Source of the DNA: Ensifer canadensis
GTDB taxonomy: Bacteria > Pseudomonadota > Alphaproteobacteria > Rhizobiales > Rhizobiaceae
DNA: 64,000 bases
Assembly (NCBI RefSeq): GCF_017488845.2
Contig: NZ_CP083374.1
Location: 157,501-221,500 of the forward strand
Direction: 5' to 3'
Made by a program: the position numbers and the translations under genes. Under the pieces are notes generated by a model that worked only from the letters and a program-made list of their open reading frames with translations, did no database searches and was not told the origin of the DNA. This document shows, piece by piece, positions 8,323 through 16,696 of the stretch; the first letter of the stretch is position 1, and every line of letters starts with the position of its first letter.

Positions 8323-9243
8323 CTAGGCCCTGCGACTGCGCCGCCAGGCGCCGGGGGATGCCCCCGTCGCCCGGGCAAAGACGCGCGTGAAGTGGCTCTG
8401 ATCGGCAAAGCCGCTGGCGACCGCGATTTCACCGATCGTCAGCGACGAAAATTCCAGCATGTCGCGCGCCCTGTCCAACCGCTGCTGCAGGAACCATTGG
8501 AACGGCGTGATACCCAGTGTTTGGCGAAAGGCGCGCAGGAACGTGCCCTGTGACAGATGACAAGCCTCAGCGAGTTCCTCGATCGACAAATCGCCGCCAA
8601 GCCTGCTTCGCATTAGTTCCTGCACCATCGACAGGCTGCGCGCCGAGAGCCTGCGCCCCTTGATCGCTGCCCCCGACGTCGTGCGGTGGCTCGCACTGCC
8701 GTAGTGTTGAGCGACGTGGATTCCGATCGCCACCGACAATTGGTCGACGAACAAGGGGCTTCTCTCCAATTGGCCGTTCATGTCTGCAAACAGCGCCGCC
8801 ATCAGCCCGCCCAACACTGGATCGGCTCGCTCGCCGACCGCACACAGTTCGCGGACGCCGCTCAGATCGGCGCAGTCGGCCATCCGCTCGATCGCGCTGT
8901 GCCCCACCTCGAGCAAAACAAAATCGAAGCTGCCGGAGAGATCCGCCTGATAGGGATCGTGAAAGTTTCGGAGGTAGACGGAGTTCTCGTCGAACTCATG
9001 CATTGTCTCGTGGTGTTCGTGAAGGATCCGCCGGCGATGGCCCCCCGACAGTGACAGGCCGAGCAGATAACCGCGGTTGTTGGCCGGCGTGTGCACGCGC
9101 TCGCGCGGTGCGGCCTGCGCTTTCTTGCGATAAAAAGTCAACCCGGCGCCGTCAATCCGCCGGTCTTCGTCGAGGCCAGCCACTGTACATCCGAAACTGT
9201 CGCGGGGTGGAGGTGCGATCGCGATCGAAGAAGCTGCTGTCAT
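8323..9243 (-). CDS. AraC family transcriptional regulator
   Basis: A 306-residue regulator. The N-terminal ~190 residues form an AraC_binding-like ligand domain without recognised motifs. The C-terminal ~100 residues contain both AraC helix-turn-helix units (LSIEELAEACHLSQGTFLRAF and IGEIAVASGFADQSHFTRVF). The chosen ATG follows a GGAGGCGGAGG sequence; an in-frame start six codons upstream is less likely. It lies upstream of the isochorismatase/amidohydrolase/MFS operon in the same orientation, so it is the likely local activator. Confidence 0.85.
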   Translation of the reverse strand: MTAASSIAIAPPPRDSFGCTVAGLDEDRRIDGAGLTFYRKKAQAAPRERVHTPANNRGYLLGLSLSGGHRRRILHEHHETMHEFDENSVYLRNFHDPYQADLSGSFDFVLLEVGHSAIERMADCADLSGVRELCAVGERADPVLGGLMAALFADMNGQLERSPLFVDQLSVAIGIHVAQHYGSASHRTTSGAAIKGRRLSARSLSMVQELMRSRLGGDLSIEELAEACHLSQGTFLRAFRQTLGITPFQWFLQQRLDRARDMLEFSSLTIGEIAVASGFADQSHFTRVFARATGASPGAWRRSRRA

Positions 9244-9422
9244 ACCTCCGCCTCCGCACAACTTCGCTGCCTGTCCGCGACCACGAGGGTGCCGACTGCG
9301 GCGGTCTCAACTTTTGCACGACACCGCTTCGCCAGCGTGCTTGCGCAGCATTGCGTCCGAACATCACGATCATATGAACCGAATGGCTGTCTTGTCGATG
9401 GCATCGCGACTATTGTCTTCCG

Positions 9423-10322
9423 TCACAGGGGCGCTTTTTCCAGCTCCAGGCGTCGGGTACGCCGGAAGCGCGCTGGCGTTTCGCCGGCGATCGCCACGAA
9501 TGTCTTAGTCATATGGCTCTGATCGGCAAAGCCGCAGGATATGGCAATCTCTGCGATCGGCACGTTCTTCAACAACAACTCCTTCGCACGGGTAACCCGA
9601 TATTCGGCCAGCCACCGCAAAGGCGTACAGCCGAAGCTCACCTTGAATGCCTTGATGAAATAGCTTTTCGACAACGCACAGGCCTCGGCAAGCTCGCTGA
9701 GCGAGAACTGCCCATCGACATGGCCCGAGAGAAAGTCGAGCGCCCTTTTCTCCTGCCACGCAGCCAGCGTCCCCTTGCGCTCTTTGGGTAGATAGAGCCC
9801 GCCATAGGTCTGCATCAAATGCGTCAGAATCGCGAGGCTCACCTGGTCGAGAAAGAGCTGGCTTGCCTCTTGCGGTCTCTCGAAAGCTGGAAGCAATGCC
9901 TGCGCTAGCCCCAGCATGACGCCGTCATGCGTGCCCGGCGCACAGCGCAGACCGGTAAAGTCAGGCCGTCCCTGTTCAGTCGCAAAGGCGCGCATCTGCG
10001 AGAACGGTATCTGAAGGCGCACATTGTCAAAGGGCGACAGGTGATGGCAGCGCCATTCCTCGCGCAGGTCGGTGATGGCAAGCGCTCCCTTGCGATGCCC
10101 GCCCTCAAAGACAAGGGTGCCGCCCCGCCACAGCCGATGCAGGCGAAAATCACTGAGCTGGGTGATGATGTTGAACGCCTCCTCGCGCCTGTTGGCAACC
10201 GCCGGACCCAGGTCGCAGCCATCACTGCTCAACCGCGTCAGGGTTATGGGGGGAACACGCAGGATCGATCGGCGCAAGGCGCCCACTTCGCTGGCCGTTT
10301 CTGGACGAGACTCTAAATTCAA
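9423..10322 (-). CDS. AraC family transcriptional regulator (start uncertain)
   Basis: Complete C-terminal AraC DNA-binding region: FSLSELAEACALSKSYFIKAF for the first HTH and IAEIAISCGFADQSHMTKTF for the second, ending near residue 299. The N-terminal domain reads as a normal AraC effector-binding region. No ATG is available before residue ~110 of a normal-length protein, and the upstream open frame runs into another AraC gene. I therefore place the start at a TTG (10322) preceded by GGGGA; a GTG at 10343 is an alternative. It is the second of three consecutive AraC-type genes and its target is not evident. Confidence 0.7.
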   Translation of the reverse strand: MNLESRPETASEVGALRRSILRVPPITLTRLSSDGCDLGPAVANRREEAFNIITQLSDFRLHRLWRGGTLVFEGGHRKGALAITDLREEWRCHHLSPFDNVRLQIPFSQMRAFATEQGRPDFTGLRCAPGTHDGVMLGLAQALLPAFERPQEASQLFLDQVSLAILTHLMQTYGGLYLPKERKGTLAAWQEKRALDFLSGHVDGQFSLSELAEACALSKSYFIKAFKVSFGCTPLRWLAEYRVTRAKELLLKNVPIAEIAISCGFADQSHMTKTFVAIAGETPARFRRTRRLELEKAPL

Positions 10323-10410
10323 CAAAATTCCCCGAAAGTGCACCAGGCATTCAAGCAATGCAGAATACGATACACTGCCGCCAACAATCAATTCCGTCCC
10401 GCGACCGGCG

Positions 10411-11208
10411 CTAATGCAGAGGTGCGCTCCGCCAGGCTTGTGGTGTCGTACCGGTCTCCCCCAGAAACACCGTCGTGAAATGGCTGAGGCTGCTGAAGCC
10501 GCAAAGGAACGCGATCGAGCCCAGAGGCAGTGAACTCGCGCGCAGAAGCTGCTTGGCCTGAACAACGCGCCGGCGCATCTGCAATTGATGGGGCGCCCGT
10601 GTCGCTTCCTGCCGAATGTGGAACGCCGTCGGATCATTGGATCCGTCGAAAGGATTTCCGCCGTCGTCGCCCTCCATCTCGGCCGAATGGTGGTGCAGAA
10701 GATGGGCGCAAACGGCCACGGCGACATGCTGCAGCAGCTCGGGTGGGCTGCTGTCCATACGTTCAAAAAGGGCCAGAAGCGCCAGTCCGAGACTGCAGAG
10801 TATCGAGTCCACTTCGCCACGCCGGCACACCAGCCGTTGTGGCTTGACCGTCGGTGACAGGGCGGCGACTTCCGCGATCAGCGTCTTGGGAAGGACGAAG
10901 GCAAGCGCGCTCAGGTCGCTATGGAGCGCGATCGAGGCCCCCTGGCGCAGATCGACGAGACATATCGAGCCGCGCACGTATCGGCGAACAGCAGACCTCT
11001 CGCCGTTTACCTTGATGTCCGCATGTTCGGCATCATCGAGGTAAAGCATCAGAAAATAGGCTTCACATGCGGGCAGAGCCACTTCTGGCCGCTGCGCCCG
11101 TGTCAAACGCCTTCGAATTCGGGTGACCGAAAAGACCGCTGCCTCCATCGGGATCGTCGTGAGGCACGGAGCGTCCGGCGTTCCAAAATAGCGCCCCACG
11201 CACCCCAT
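10411..11208 (-). CDS. AraC-like regulator with degenerate first helix-turn-helix
   Basis: A 265-residue AraC-like protein. The second HTH is recognisable (LGSIAFLCGFSSLSHFTTVFLGETG, here split by normal helix positions), as is the linker helix MRRRVVQAKQLL. Where the first HTH should be, the sequence is GDDGGNPFDGSNDPTAFHI, which lacks the usual L-x-x-L-A pattern. Either the first HTH has decayed or the protein binds DNA unusually. The N-terminal domain resembles AraC cupin-type sensors. Starts at 11229 (TTG) and 11148 (ATG) are also possible. It could be a decaying paralogue of its two neighbours. Confidence 0.6.
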   Translation of the reverse strand: MGCVGRYFGTPDAPCLTTIPMEAAVFSVTRIRRRLTRAQRPEVALPACEAYFLMLYLDDAEHADIKVNGERSAVRRYVRGSICLVDLRQGASIALHSDLSALAFVLPKTLIAEVAALSPTVKPQRLVCRRGEVDSILCSLGLALLALFERMDSSPPELLQHVAVAVCAHLLHHHSAEMEGDDGGNPFDGSNDPTAFHIRQEATRAPHQLQMRRRVVQAKQLLRASSLPLGSIAFLCGFSSLSHFTTVFLGETGTTPQAWRSAPLH

Positions 11209-11229
11209 TTCCGGACAAGGAGAAGTCAA

Positions 11230-11678
11230 CTCTAGCCTCCCAACCGACGCACTGCGTCATGGCCAAAGCATTGCAAACATTTGATCAAAAACCTCGGTGC
11301 ATCCGAGACTGGCATGCAAGACCCATCATGGCACGAGACCGTTTTTCGCGACCGCTCTGGCCTCATGGAATGTCTACCGGTTCATCTTTTGCCCACCGTA
11401 GGGGCAATCCGCGCGCAGCGACAAGGGCTTCGCGCGGATTCAGTCGGGAATGTTCAAAAAGGAAGACCGTCGTTCAATAAGATGGGATCCGCCTAGCCAA
11501 AAATCGCGCTGGGCCAGACGTTCATGGCTATCGCCAGAAGCGTTTCGCATCCACCAGATCGACACACAGACGTCTTCGGCCGCGTCAACAGGGCCCCTTC
11601 TTATTGCCCTTTGCGATCAGGACGCCGCTGCCGGAACCCCGGACAGTCTCGGACGTTGCATTGACCGGTCACGTAATT
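11230..11678. other. Gene-free stretch of about 450 bp
   Basis: Only short, mutually overlapping open frames without family resemblance occur here. It lies downstream of the MocR gene and upstream of the degenerate AraC gene. I see no convincing terminator hairpin, repeat or RNA gene. It probably holds the promoter of the AraC-like gene. Confidence 0.4.
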
Positions 11679-13187
11679 CTAACCAACATCGGGAGTTCTG
11701 CGAAAATCTCCGCGCTTGAAGACCTCCGCCAGGATCCTGGTCCCCATATCTGCTTCTTGTTCGGAGAGCCCCGAAAATCCAAGCAGCAACCTGGATGTGT
11801 CCGATGAAGCGACATTCATGCGGGAAAGGGGCATCACAACAACGCCTTTCTTTAGCGCAGCCTGTGAGACGGCGGTGTCGTTGCTCCAGGTCCCTGTGCT
11901 GCGCACGGTCAGATTGATGCCCTGATCCGGCAGCAAAATGCCGAGATGTTCGCTGGTACGATCTTTCAAGAGATTTGCAAGCAAATCGCGTGAGGCACGC
12001 AGACGCTCCCTGAGCCGGCGCAGATGCGCCGGAAAATATCCCTCATTGAAAAAGTCGCCGACGACACGCTGCTGAAACGTCGGGGGACAACGGTCAAGCG
12101 CGGGACGCACGGCCCTGAATACTGGTACCAGATCCATCGGAACCACGAGATAGCCGATGCGCAGGCTCGGCAGCAGGGCCTTGCTGAACGTCCCCGTATA
12201 AAGCACCCGGCCGGCCTGATCGAGGCCCTGAAGCGATGCGATCGGATGCCCATCGTAGCGAAACTCGCTGTCATAATCGTCCTCGACGATCCAGCAGCCA
12301 TTCTCCCGCGCATAAGCGAGCAACTCCAGCCGCCGGGGCAGCGAGAGGACGGAACCGACGGGGTACTGGTTGGATGGCGTCACATAGAACAGCGTCGGTG
12401 GCGGGGAGCAGGCAGCCAACTTCTCCGTCATGATGCCGTCGGCATCAACGGGAAGACCGATGATTTTTACGCCATTCAGTGCCAGGCATTGTCTGGCCGG
12501 CGGATAACAGGGGTCTTCGACGACAGCCGTATCGCCCGGCGTCATCAGGACGCGGAACGCGAGATCAAGCGCTTGCTGTGTCCCGGCGGTGATAAATATC
12601 TGCTCGGCCGCGCAACGCACCCCGCGTGAAGCGGCCAGATGGGCCGCAATGGCGCTCCGCAGCTCGAATTCGCCCTGAATGTCGCCGTAGCCTTCAGCGG
12701 CATAGTTCATGTGCCGGCCAGCAATGCGGTTTAGCAATCTCGCTGTCCGATCGTCATGAGCGATGCGCCCCGTGACAAACGGCAAAACCTTCTGCGGTTC
12801 GAGGCTAGGCCCGGAGGTGAGAACTCTCGTGGCAGCGTCGGAGACAGCGCGGCGGGTCGAGTAGGCGATCGTCTCATTGCGATGGTCGATTCTGGACAGC
12901 CCGCCTGGAACGCCTGACGCAATATATGTACCGGACCCATGCCGGGCGACCGCAAAACCTTCCGCGACGAGGATTTCATAGGCTTCGGCAACCGAGCCGC
13001 GTGAAAGCTTCCATTCCTTTGCGGCCAGACGTGTCGATGGCAGCCGTTGCCCGGCATCCAGCCGACCGTCAGCAATTGCACCGCGCAGGGAAAGATAGAG
13101 CTGTCTCACCAAGGGTGCTGGCGAAGAGGTATCGATGCTTGGCCGAAAACCCACCGACGGGCTCTCTCTTCGCCGTTTCAGTGTCAT
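11679..13187 (-). CDS. MocR/GntR regulator with aminotransferase-like domain (DdlR-like by context)
   Basis: This 502-residue protein has an N-terminal GntR winged helix (residues 25-95; LPSTRLAAKEWKLSRGSVAEAY) and a fold-type I aminotransferase-like domain. VEDDYDSEFRY is at 301-311, and Lys336 in TGTFSKALLPSLRIGY would hold pyridoxal phosphate. This is the MocR architecture, in which PLP plus an amine or amino acid tunes DNA binding. It is divergent from a D-alanine-D-alanine ligase gene, the arrangement known for the MocR regulator DdlR of Brevibacillus. The ATG follows AAAGG six bases upstream. Target assignment rests on gene order and on repeats in the shared promoter. Confidence 0.88.
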   Translation of the reverse strand: MTLKRRRESPSVGFRPSIDTSSPAPLVRQLYLSLRGAIADGRLDAGQRLPSTRLAAKEWKLSRGSVAEAYEILVAEGFAVARHGSGTYIASGVPGGLSRIDHRNETIAYSTRRAVSDAATRVLTSGPSLEPQKVLPFVTGRIAHDDRTARLLNRIAGRHMNYAAEGYGDIQGEFELRSAIAAHLAASRGVRCAAEQIFITAGTQQALDLAFRVLMTPGDTAVVEDPCYPPARQCLALNGVKIIGLPVDADGIMTEKLAACSPPPTLFYVTPSNQYPVGSVLSLPRRLELLAYARENGCWIVEDDYDSEFRYDGHPIASLQGLDQAGRVLYTGTFSKALLPSLRIGYLVVPMDLVPVFRAVRPALDRCPPTFQQRVVGDFFNEGYFPAHLRRLRERLRASRDLLANLLKDRTSEHLGILLPDQGINLTVRSTGTWSNDTAVSQAALKKGVVVMPLSRMNVASSDTSRLLLGFSGLSEQEADMGTRILAEVFKRGDFRRTPDVG

Positions 13188-13203
13188 GGGCGCCTTTCGT
13201 CAG

Positions 13204-13272
13204 AGTGGCTCATCAATCTCGCCAATAGTGGCTCTGTAATCTTCTCATATGTTGAATTTAAATCGAGCCACT
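13204..13272. promoter_or_regulatory. Candidate MocR operator: two direct and one inverted AGTGGCTC box
   Basis: AGTGGCTC occurs at 13204-13211 and again at 13227-13234, 23 bp apart. Its exact complement GAGCCACT is at 13265-13272. All three lie in the 214-bp gap between the divergent mocR-type and ddl genes. MocR regulators such as GabR and PdxR are known to bind direct repeats, PdxR with an additional inverted copy, so this is a strong candidate operator. Confidence 0.65.
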
Positions 13273-13401
13273 TTCAAGCCGCCATCACAACGACGTCGGC
13301 CGGAAATTGAATTGCACCTGCGCCTACACGGGACACCGATACGGGAAATGGCATTGCCGTCAGTCTCTGGCCATTTACGCTCTGTCATTTTGGAGACTTT
13401 C

Positions 13402-14478
13402 ATGACCCCTTCTTCGACCAGGCTGCGTATTGCCGTCCTCTTCGGCGGACGCTCGGCCGAACACGACGTTTCCGTACTTTCGGCTACCAATGTCATGCGC
13501 GCTCTGGAGCCTGCAAAATATGATGCCGTGCCGATTTTCGTGACGCGCGAAGGTCAATGGTTGTTGAGCCACTTCGACAATGGTGTGCTTGCCAAGCCTG
13601 CGAGCGGCACGCAGATCAGCCTTGTTCCCGGCGGGCACGGGCGGATGGTGGCGATTTCGGCCGAGGGAAAGATGAGCGATGCCGGCACCATCGACATTCT
13701 GTTTCCGGTCTTGCACGGCCTTCATGGTGAAGATGGCTCTGTGCAGGGGCTTGCAGAGGTGGCGCGCGTACCGCTCGCCGGTTGCGGGATTCTCGGCTCG
13801 GCGACCGCACTCGACAAGGATATTGCCAAGCCGCTTCTGAGGGCCGCCGGCCTCCCGGTCGCGCGCTCGGTGACGATCCACAAGGATGCGGCACCTGATC
13901 TCGCTGTGCTCGAAGGCGAACTCGGGCTGCCGCTGTTCATCAAACCCGCCCGGCAGGGGTCATCCGTTGGCGTTAGAAAGGTATCAGGCAGCCAGGAGTT
14001 CGCGCCGGCGTTGGTCGAAGGTTTCCAGCATGATGGCAAGCTGCTTGCCGAGGAATATGTCGCTGGGCGCGAGATTGAATTCAGCGTGCTGGAAGATCCG
14101 AAAGGTGGCCTTTTCGTCTCTCGTCCCGGCGAGATCATCCCGGCCGAATCCCACGGCTTTTACAGCTACAACGCAAAATATATCGACGAGGACGGCGCGG
14201 CGCTCAAGGTACCAGCGGAACTGCCGCCCGAAGTTGAGGCAGAGATGAGGGCGGCGGCGGCAAGGGCATTCAGGGCTTTGGGCTGCGATGCCATGGCGCG
14301 TGTCGACTTCTTTCTGACGACGGGCATGACGTTCGTTGTCAACGAAGTGAACACCATTCCCGGTTTTACCGACATCAGTATGTATTCCAAGGCGATGGCG
14401 GCAAGCGGCGTCAGTTATGCCGAAATCATTGAAAGGCTCATTGCCCATGGCCTGACACGTGCCGGCCGAAGCGTCTGA
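13402..14478 (+). CDS. ddl: D-alanine--D-alanine ligase
   Basis: A 358-residue ATP-grasp ligase that joins two D-alanines for peptidoglycan precursor synthesis in the cytoplasm. Motifs are LFGGRSAEHDVSVLSA (N-terminal), FPVLHGLHGEDGSVQGL, the ATP-grasp segment LPLFIKPARQGSSVGV, and the metal-binding end FVVNEVNTIPGFTDISMY. Length and order match Ddl throughout. The ATG at 13402 follows GGAG and lies immediately before the conserved N-terminus; an upstream in-frame start would add 51 residues with no family counterpart. It is divergent from a MocR regulator and probably under its control. A second housekeeping ddl in the mur cluster would be expected elsewhere in a rhizobial genome. Confidence 0.93.
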   Translation: MTPSSTRLRIAVLFGGRSAEHDVSVLSATNVMRALEPAKYDAVPIFVTREGQWLLSHFDNGVLAKPASGTQISLVPGGHGRMVAISAEGKMSDAGTIDILFPVLHGLHGEDGSVQGLAEVARVPLAGCGILGSATALDKDIAKPLLRAAGLPVARSVTIHKDAAPDLAVLEGELGLPLFIKPARQGSSVGVRKVSGSQEFAPALVEGFQHDGKLLAEEYVAGREIEFSVLEDPKGGLFVSRPGEIIPAESHGFYSYNAKYIDEDGAALKVPAELPPEVEAEMRAAAARAFRALGCDAMARVDFFLTTGMTFVVNEVNTIPGFTDISMYSKAMAASGVSYAEIIERLIAHGLTRAGRSV

Positions 14479-14507
14479 ACATGCAAACACAGACCCGTCA
14501 GCCGAGC

Positions 14508-14530
14508 GGGCGGATCAAACGAATCCGCCC
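14508..14530. terminator. Stem-loop between convergent ddl and hydrolase genes
   Basis: An 8-bp perfect inverted repeat GGGCGGAT / ATCCGCCC (14508-14515 and 14523-14530, 7-nt loop) lies between the ends of two convergent genes. There is no U-tract, so terminator function is likely from position only. Confidence 0.45.
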
Positions 14531-14582
14531 AAGGACGAGGCCCACTTTCGAAAATGAGCTCAAGCCAAGACGCCGGCATGGA

Positions 14583-15164
14583 TCAGACGCGATCGAGGAA
14601 CTCGAGCACTCGGATGGTGAGCAACGCGGTCGCATCCGCGTTGTACGACGGGAGCGAACTGTCGGCGAAGTAGTGCTGATCGCCGGGGTACAGGAACAGC
14701 TCTGCGTCCTCGACCTTCTCCACGATCTCGCGGGCCGCGTCGATGTCGCCCTCCCCGACGAAGATCGGGTCGTTGTCCATACCGTGGATCTGGACCGCCA
14801 CGTCGTCCGGCCAAGGCCCGAGGGCCCACTCGCCGCTGATCGGCAGGCAAGAGTAGAAGAGCAGAGCTCCGCGGGCTCCGGGCCGCGTCTGTGCCAGCTT
14901 CTGTGCCGGCAGCACACCGAACGAGAACCCGGCGTAGACGAGTTCGGAAGGCAGTTCGTTCGCGACGCGGACCCCGCGCTCCCGCATTTCGTCGAATCCG
15001 ACCTTGCCGATGTAGGCTAGCCCCTCGTCGATACTCTCGAACGTCCGTCCATCGAACAAGTCCGGCATGTGCACGATGTGACCGGCGGCCCGCAAGTCGT
15101 CGGCGAACGCCCGCACACCCGAGGTCAACCCCTGTGCGTGGTGGAACAACAGGACCTCAGCCAT
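14583..15164 (-). CDS. Dienelactone hydrolase family protein
   Basis: A 193-residue alpha/beta hydrolase of the dienelactone-hydrolase group. It opens AEVLLFHHAQGLTSGV, has the nucleophile elbow YAGFSFGVLPAQ (Ser where classical DLH has Cys), a candidate acid in MDNDPIF or GEGD, and the catalytic His in YPGDQHYFAD. Such enzymes hydrolyse lactones or esters. The start at 15164 follows GGAGG by six bases; the longer open frame adds unrelated residues. It is a single gene, convergent with ddl, with no pathway partner nearby. Confidence 0.8.
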   Translation of the reverse strand: MAEVLLFHHAQGLTSGVRAFADDLRAAGHIVHMPDLFDGRTFESIDEGLAYIGKVGFDEMRERGVRVANELPSELVYAGFSFGVLPAQKLAQTRPGARGALLFYSCLPISGEWALGPWPDDVAVQIHGMDNDPIFVGEGDIDAAREIVEKVEDAELFLYPGDQHYFADSSLPSYNADATALLTIRVLEFLDRV

Positions 15165-15267
15165 ATGGAGCCTCCGGGTGTGATGGTCGGGCGCACGTTT
15201 CATCACTCTACAGCGACGTCGCCCGGCCCGGAAGAATGCGGACACGTTATAGAGATTTCGTCCCCAG

Positions 15268-15525
15268 CTAGTCTTGGCCGCTACCGAGTTCGTCGTGAAC
15301 GACCCTGCCACCAAGCAGCGTCAGCACCGAGCGCAGCCTATGGATGTCGGATGCCGGCATTGTCAGATACGGCCTATCCAGGACGGCGATGTCAGCCAAT
15401 TTTCCCGCCGACAAGCTGCCTCGCTCATTCTCGTCAAAGGCGATCCAAGCGGCATTGTTGGTGTAGAGCCTCAGCGCCTCATGTCGGTCGAGCAAGCATG
15501 GTTCGTTCCAGCCGCCAGCGGGTTT
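15268..15525 (-). pseudogene. Amidohydrolase C-terminal relic
   Basis: About 85 codons match the C-terminal end of YtcJ-like amidohydrolases: AGGWNEP, then LDRHEALRLYTNNAAW, GSLSAGKLADIAVLDRPYLTMP and LTLLGGRVVHD. The frame is closed upstream by a stop at 15526-15528, and no remaining part of the ~550-residue enzyme is seen on either strand nearby. It is a deletion remnant. A TTG at 15495 could theoretically start a 75-residue peptide, but it would contain no catalytic residue. Confidence 0.75.
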
Positions 15526-15623
15526 TCACTTTGCCCGTGATCGGTGGTTGCCACATCGGCTGCCAGGTTCTACCATAGGTTTCTCTGTCGGTTATCACTT
15601 GGGTATCTTTGATGAGGCCCCCG

Positions 15624-16625
15624 ATGAAGATATTGCTGTCCACACTAGCGCTATCCGGCCACTTGATTTCTTCAGCCGTGGCCGAAGACGGGAAGATTCC
15701 AGCCTATTTCGTTCTGGATCAAACCTATGGAGGTGGCTTTGACACCGCCGCCTGGCAGGCCGCGATCGATGCCATCAAGGGTCATGGGAGGCTGGTGCAT
15801 ACTTACAATTTTGCTGGAGACAAACAGGTCGTCAGCCAAGCACAGCAGGACGTAGCCAAGGCAAACGCCCAAAAGCCGATCTACCTGGTGAATGAGAAAG
15901 TGGCCAAGGATTCCACCGAACTCCGGCAATCGCTGGCCACGTTCAAGGAGCAGTTGCGGAACGATACGAATTCCAAGGGATCGCAGGTAGTCGCCGAATG
16001 GCCGATGTGTGCGCTCGTCGAGCAAGGGTCGGAAGGTGCGGTCCGAGCCATGCAGGGCGGTGTGATCCTGTTGATCGACCACCCGCAGGCCGCAGCTCAT
16101 TGCTACGCGATGGTACAATCATATTTCCTCACTCCGGCCGCCCCGGACGGCAAGCGGGCCGCGCCGGTCAGCGTCGACGCTACAACCGTCGCGATGCAGG
16201 CTAAGTTGCCGCCCATGAAGCTCGCCAGGCACATATTGGCCGATAAGGCGGCATCCAAACGGGGAGATTTTGTCGAGCGCCCGACAAACGTCTTTAAGCC
16301 GGGCGAAGAGATCTTCGTCTATGCCTATTTCGAGAATGTCGGGCGGATCAACGTCGGCACGCCGATGTCAAGCTACGAGATCGGGCTCGATATCGAGGTG
16401 CGGGACCCTGCTGGCAAGGTTCTCAGGACATTCCCCGACGCGCACGTGTTCAAGGCCGAATCTCCCCCGCCATTTCCGGTTTCCGCCAAGCATTTTACCA
16501 ATTTCGCGACTGCCGGCATCGCCCTGCATGACCCGGGAGACTATGTCGTGGCATACATCTTCCACGACCGCTCGCGGCCAGAAACGCCGCCGGTGACCGC
16601 CGCGTTCGAGGTGACTGTCAAGTAG
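15624..16625 (+). CDS. Secreted protein of unknown function
   Basis: I do not recognise this 333-residue protein. Residues 1-20 (MKILLSTLALSGHLISSAVA) form a Sec signal peptide with an A-x-A cleavage site before EDG, so it is likely periplasmic. Residues ~20-170 look alpha/beta with a FVLDQTYGGGFDTAAWQAA start. Residues ~190-333 look beta-rich (RPTNVFKPGEEIFVYAYFENVG, then YEIGLDIEVRDPAGKVLRTF, ending PPVTAAFEVTVK) and read like an immunoglobulin-like domain. The start at 15624 follows GAGG; ATG 15612 is an alternative. It is isolated between an amidohydrolase relic and an oxidoreductase operon. Confidence 0.7.
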   Translation: MKILLSTLALSGHLISSAVAEDGKIPAYFVLDQTYGGGFDTAAWQAAIDAIKGHGRLVHTYNFAGDKQVVSQAQQDVAKANAQKPIYLVNEKVAKDSTELRQSLATFKEQLRNDTNSKGSQVVAEWPMCALVEQGSEGAVRAMQGGVILLIDHPQAAAHCYAMVQSYFLTPAAPDGKRAAPVSVDATTVAMQAKLPPMKLARHILADKAASKRGDFVERPTNVFKPGEEIFVYAYFENVGRINVGTPMSSYEIGLDIEVRDPAGKVLRTFPDAHVFKAESPPPFPVSAKHFTNFATAGIALHDPGDYVVAYIFHDRSRPETPPVTAAFEVTVK

Positions 16626-16696
16626 CAGCCCCAGTCATACGATGGCGCCGTGTTACTCAGTCGCTTCACAGCGTCGAGAGAATAACGAGATGCCGG

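Noticed and set aside
10323..10820. N-terminal extension of the second AraC protein to 10820
   Set aside because: It overlaps the third AraC gene in another frame and its Cys/Arg/Ser-rich sequence is not AraC-like.
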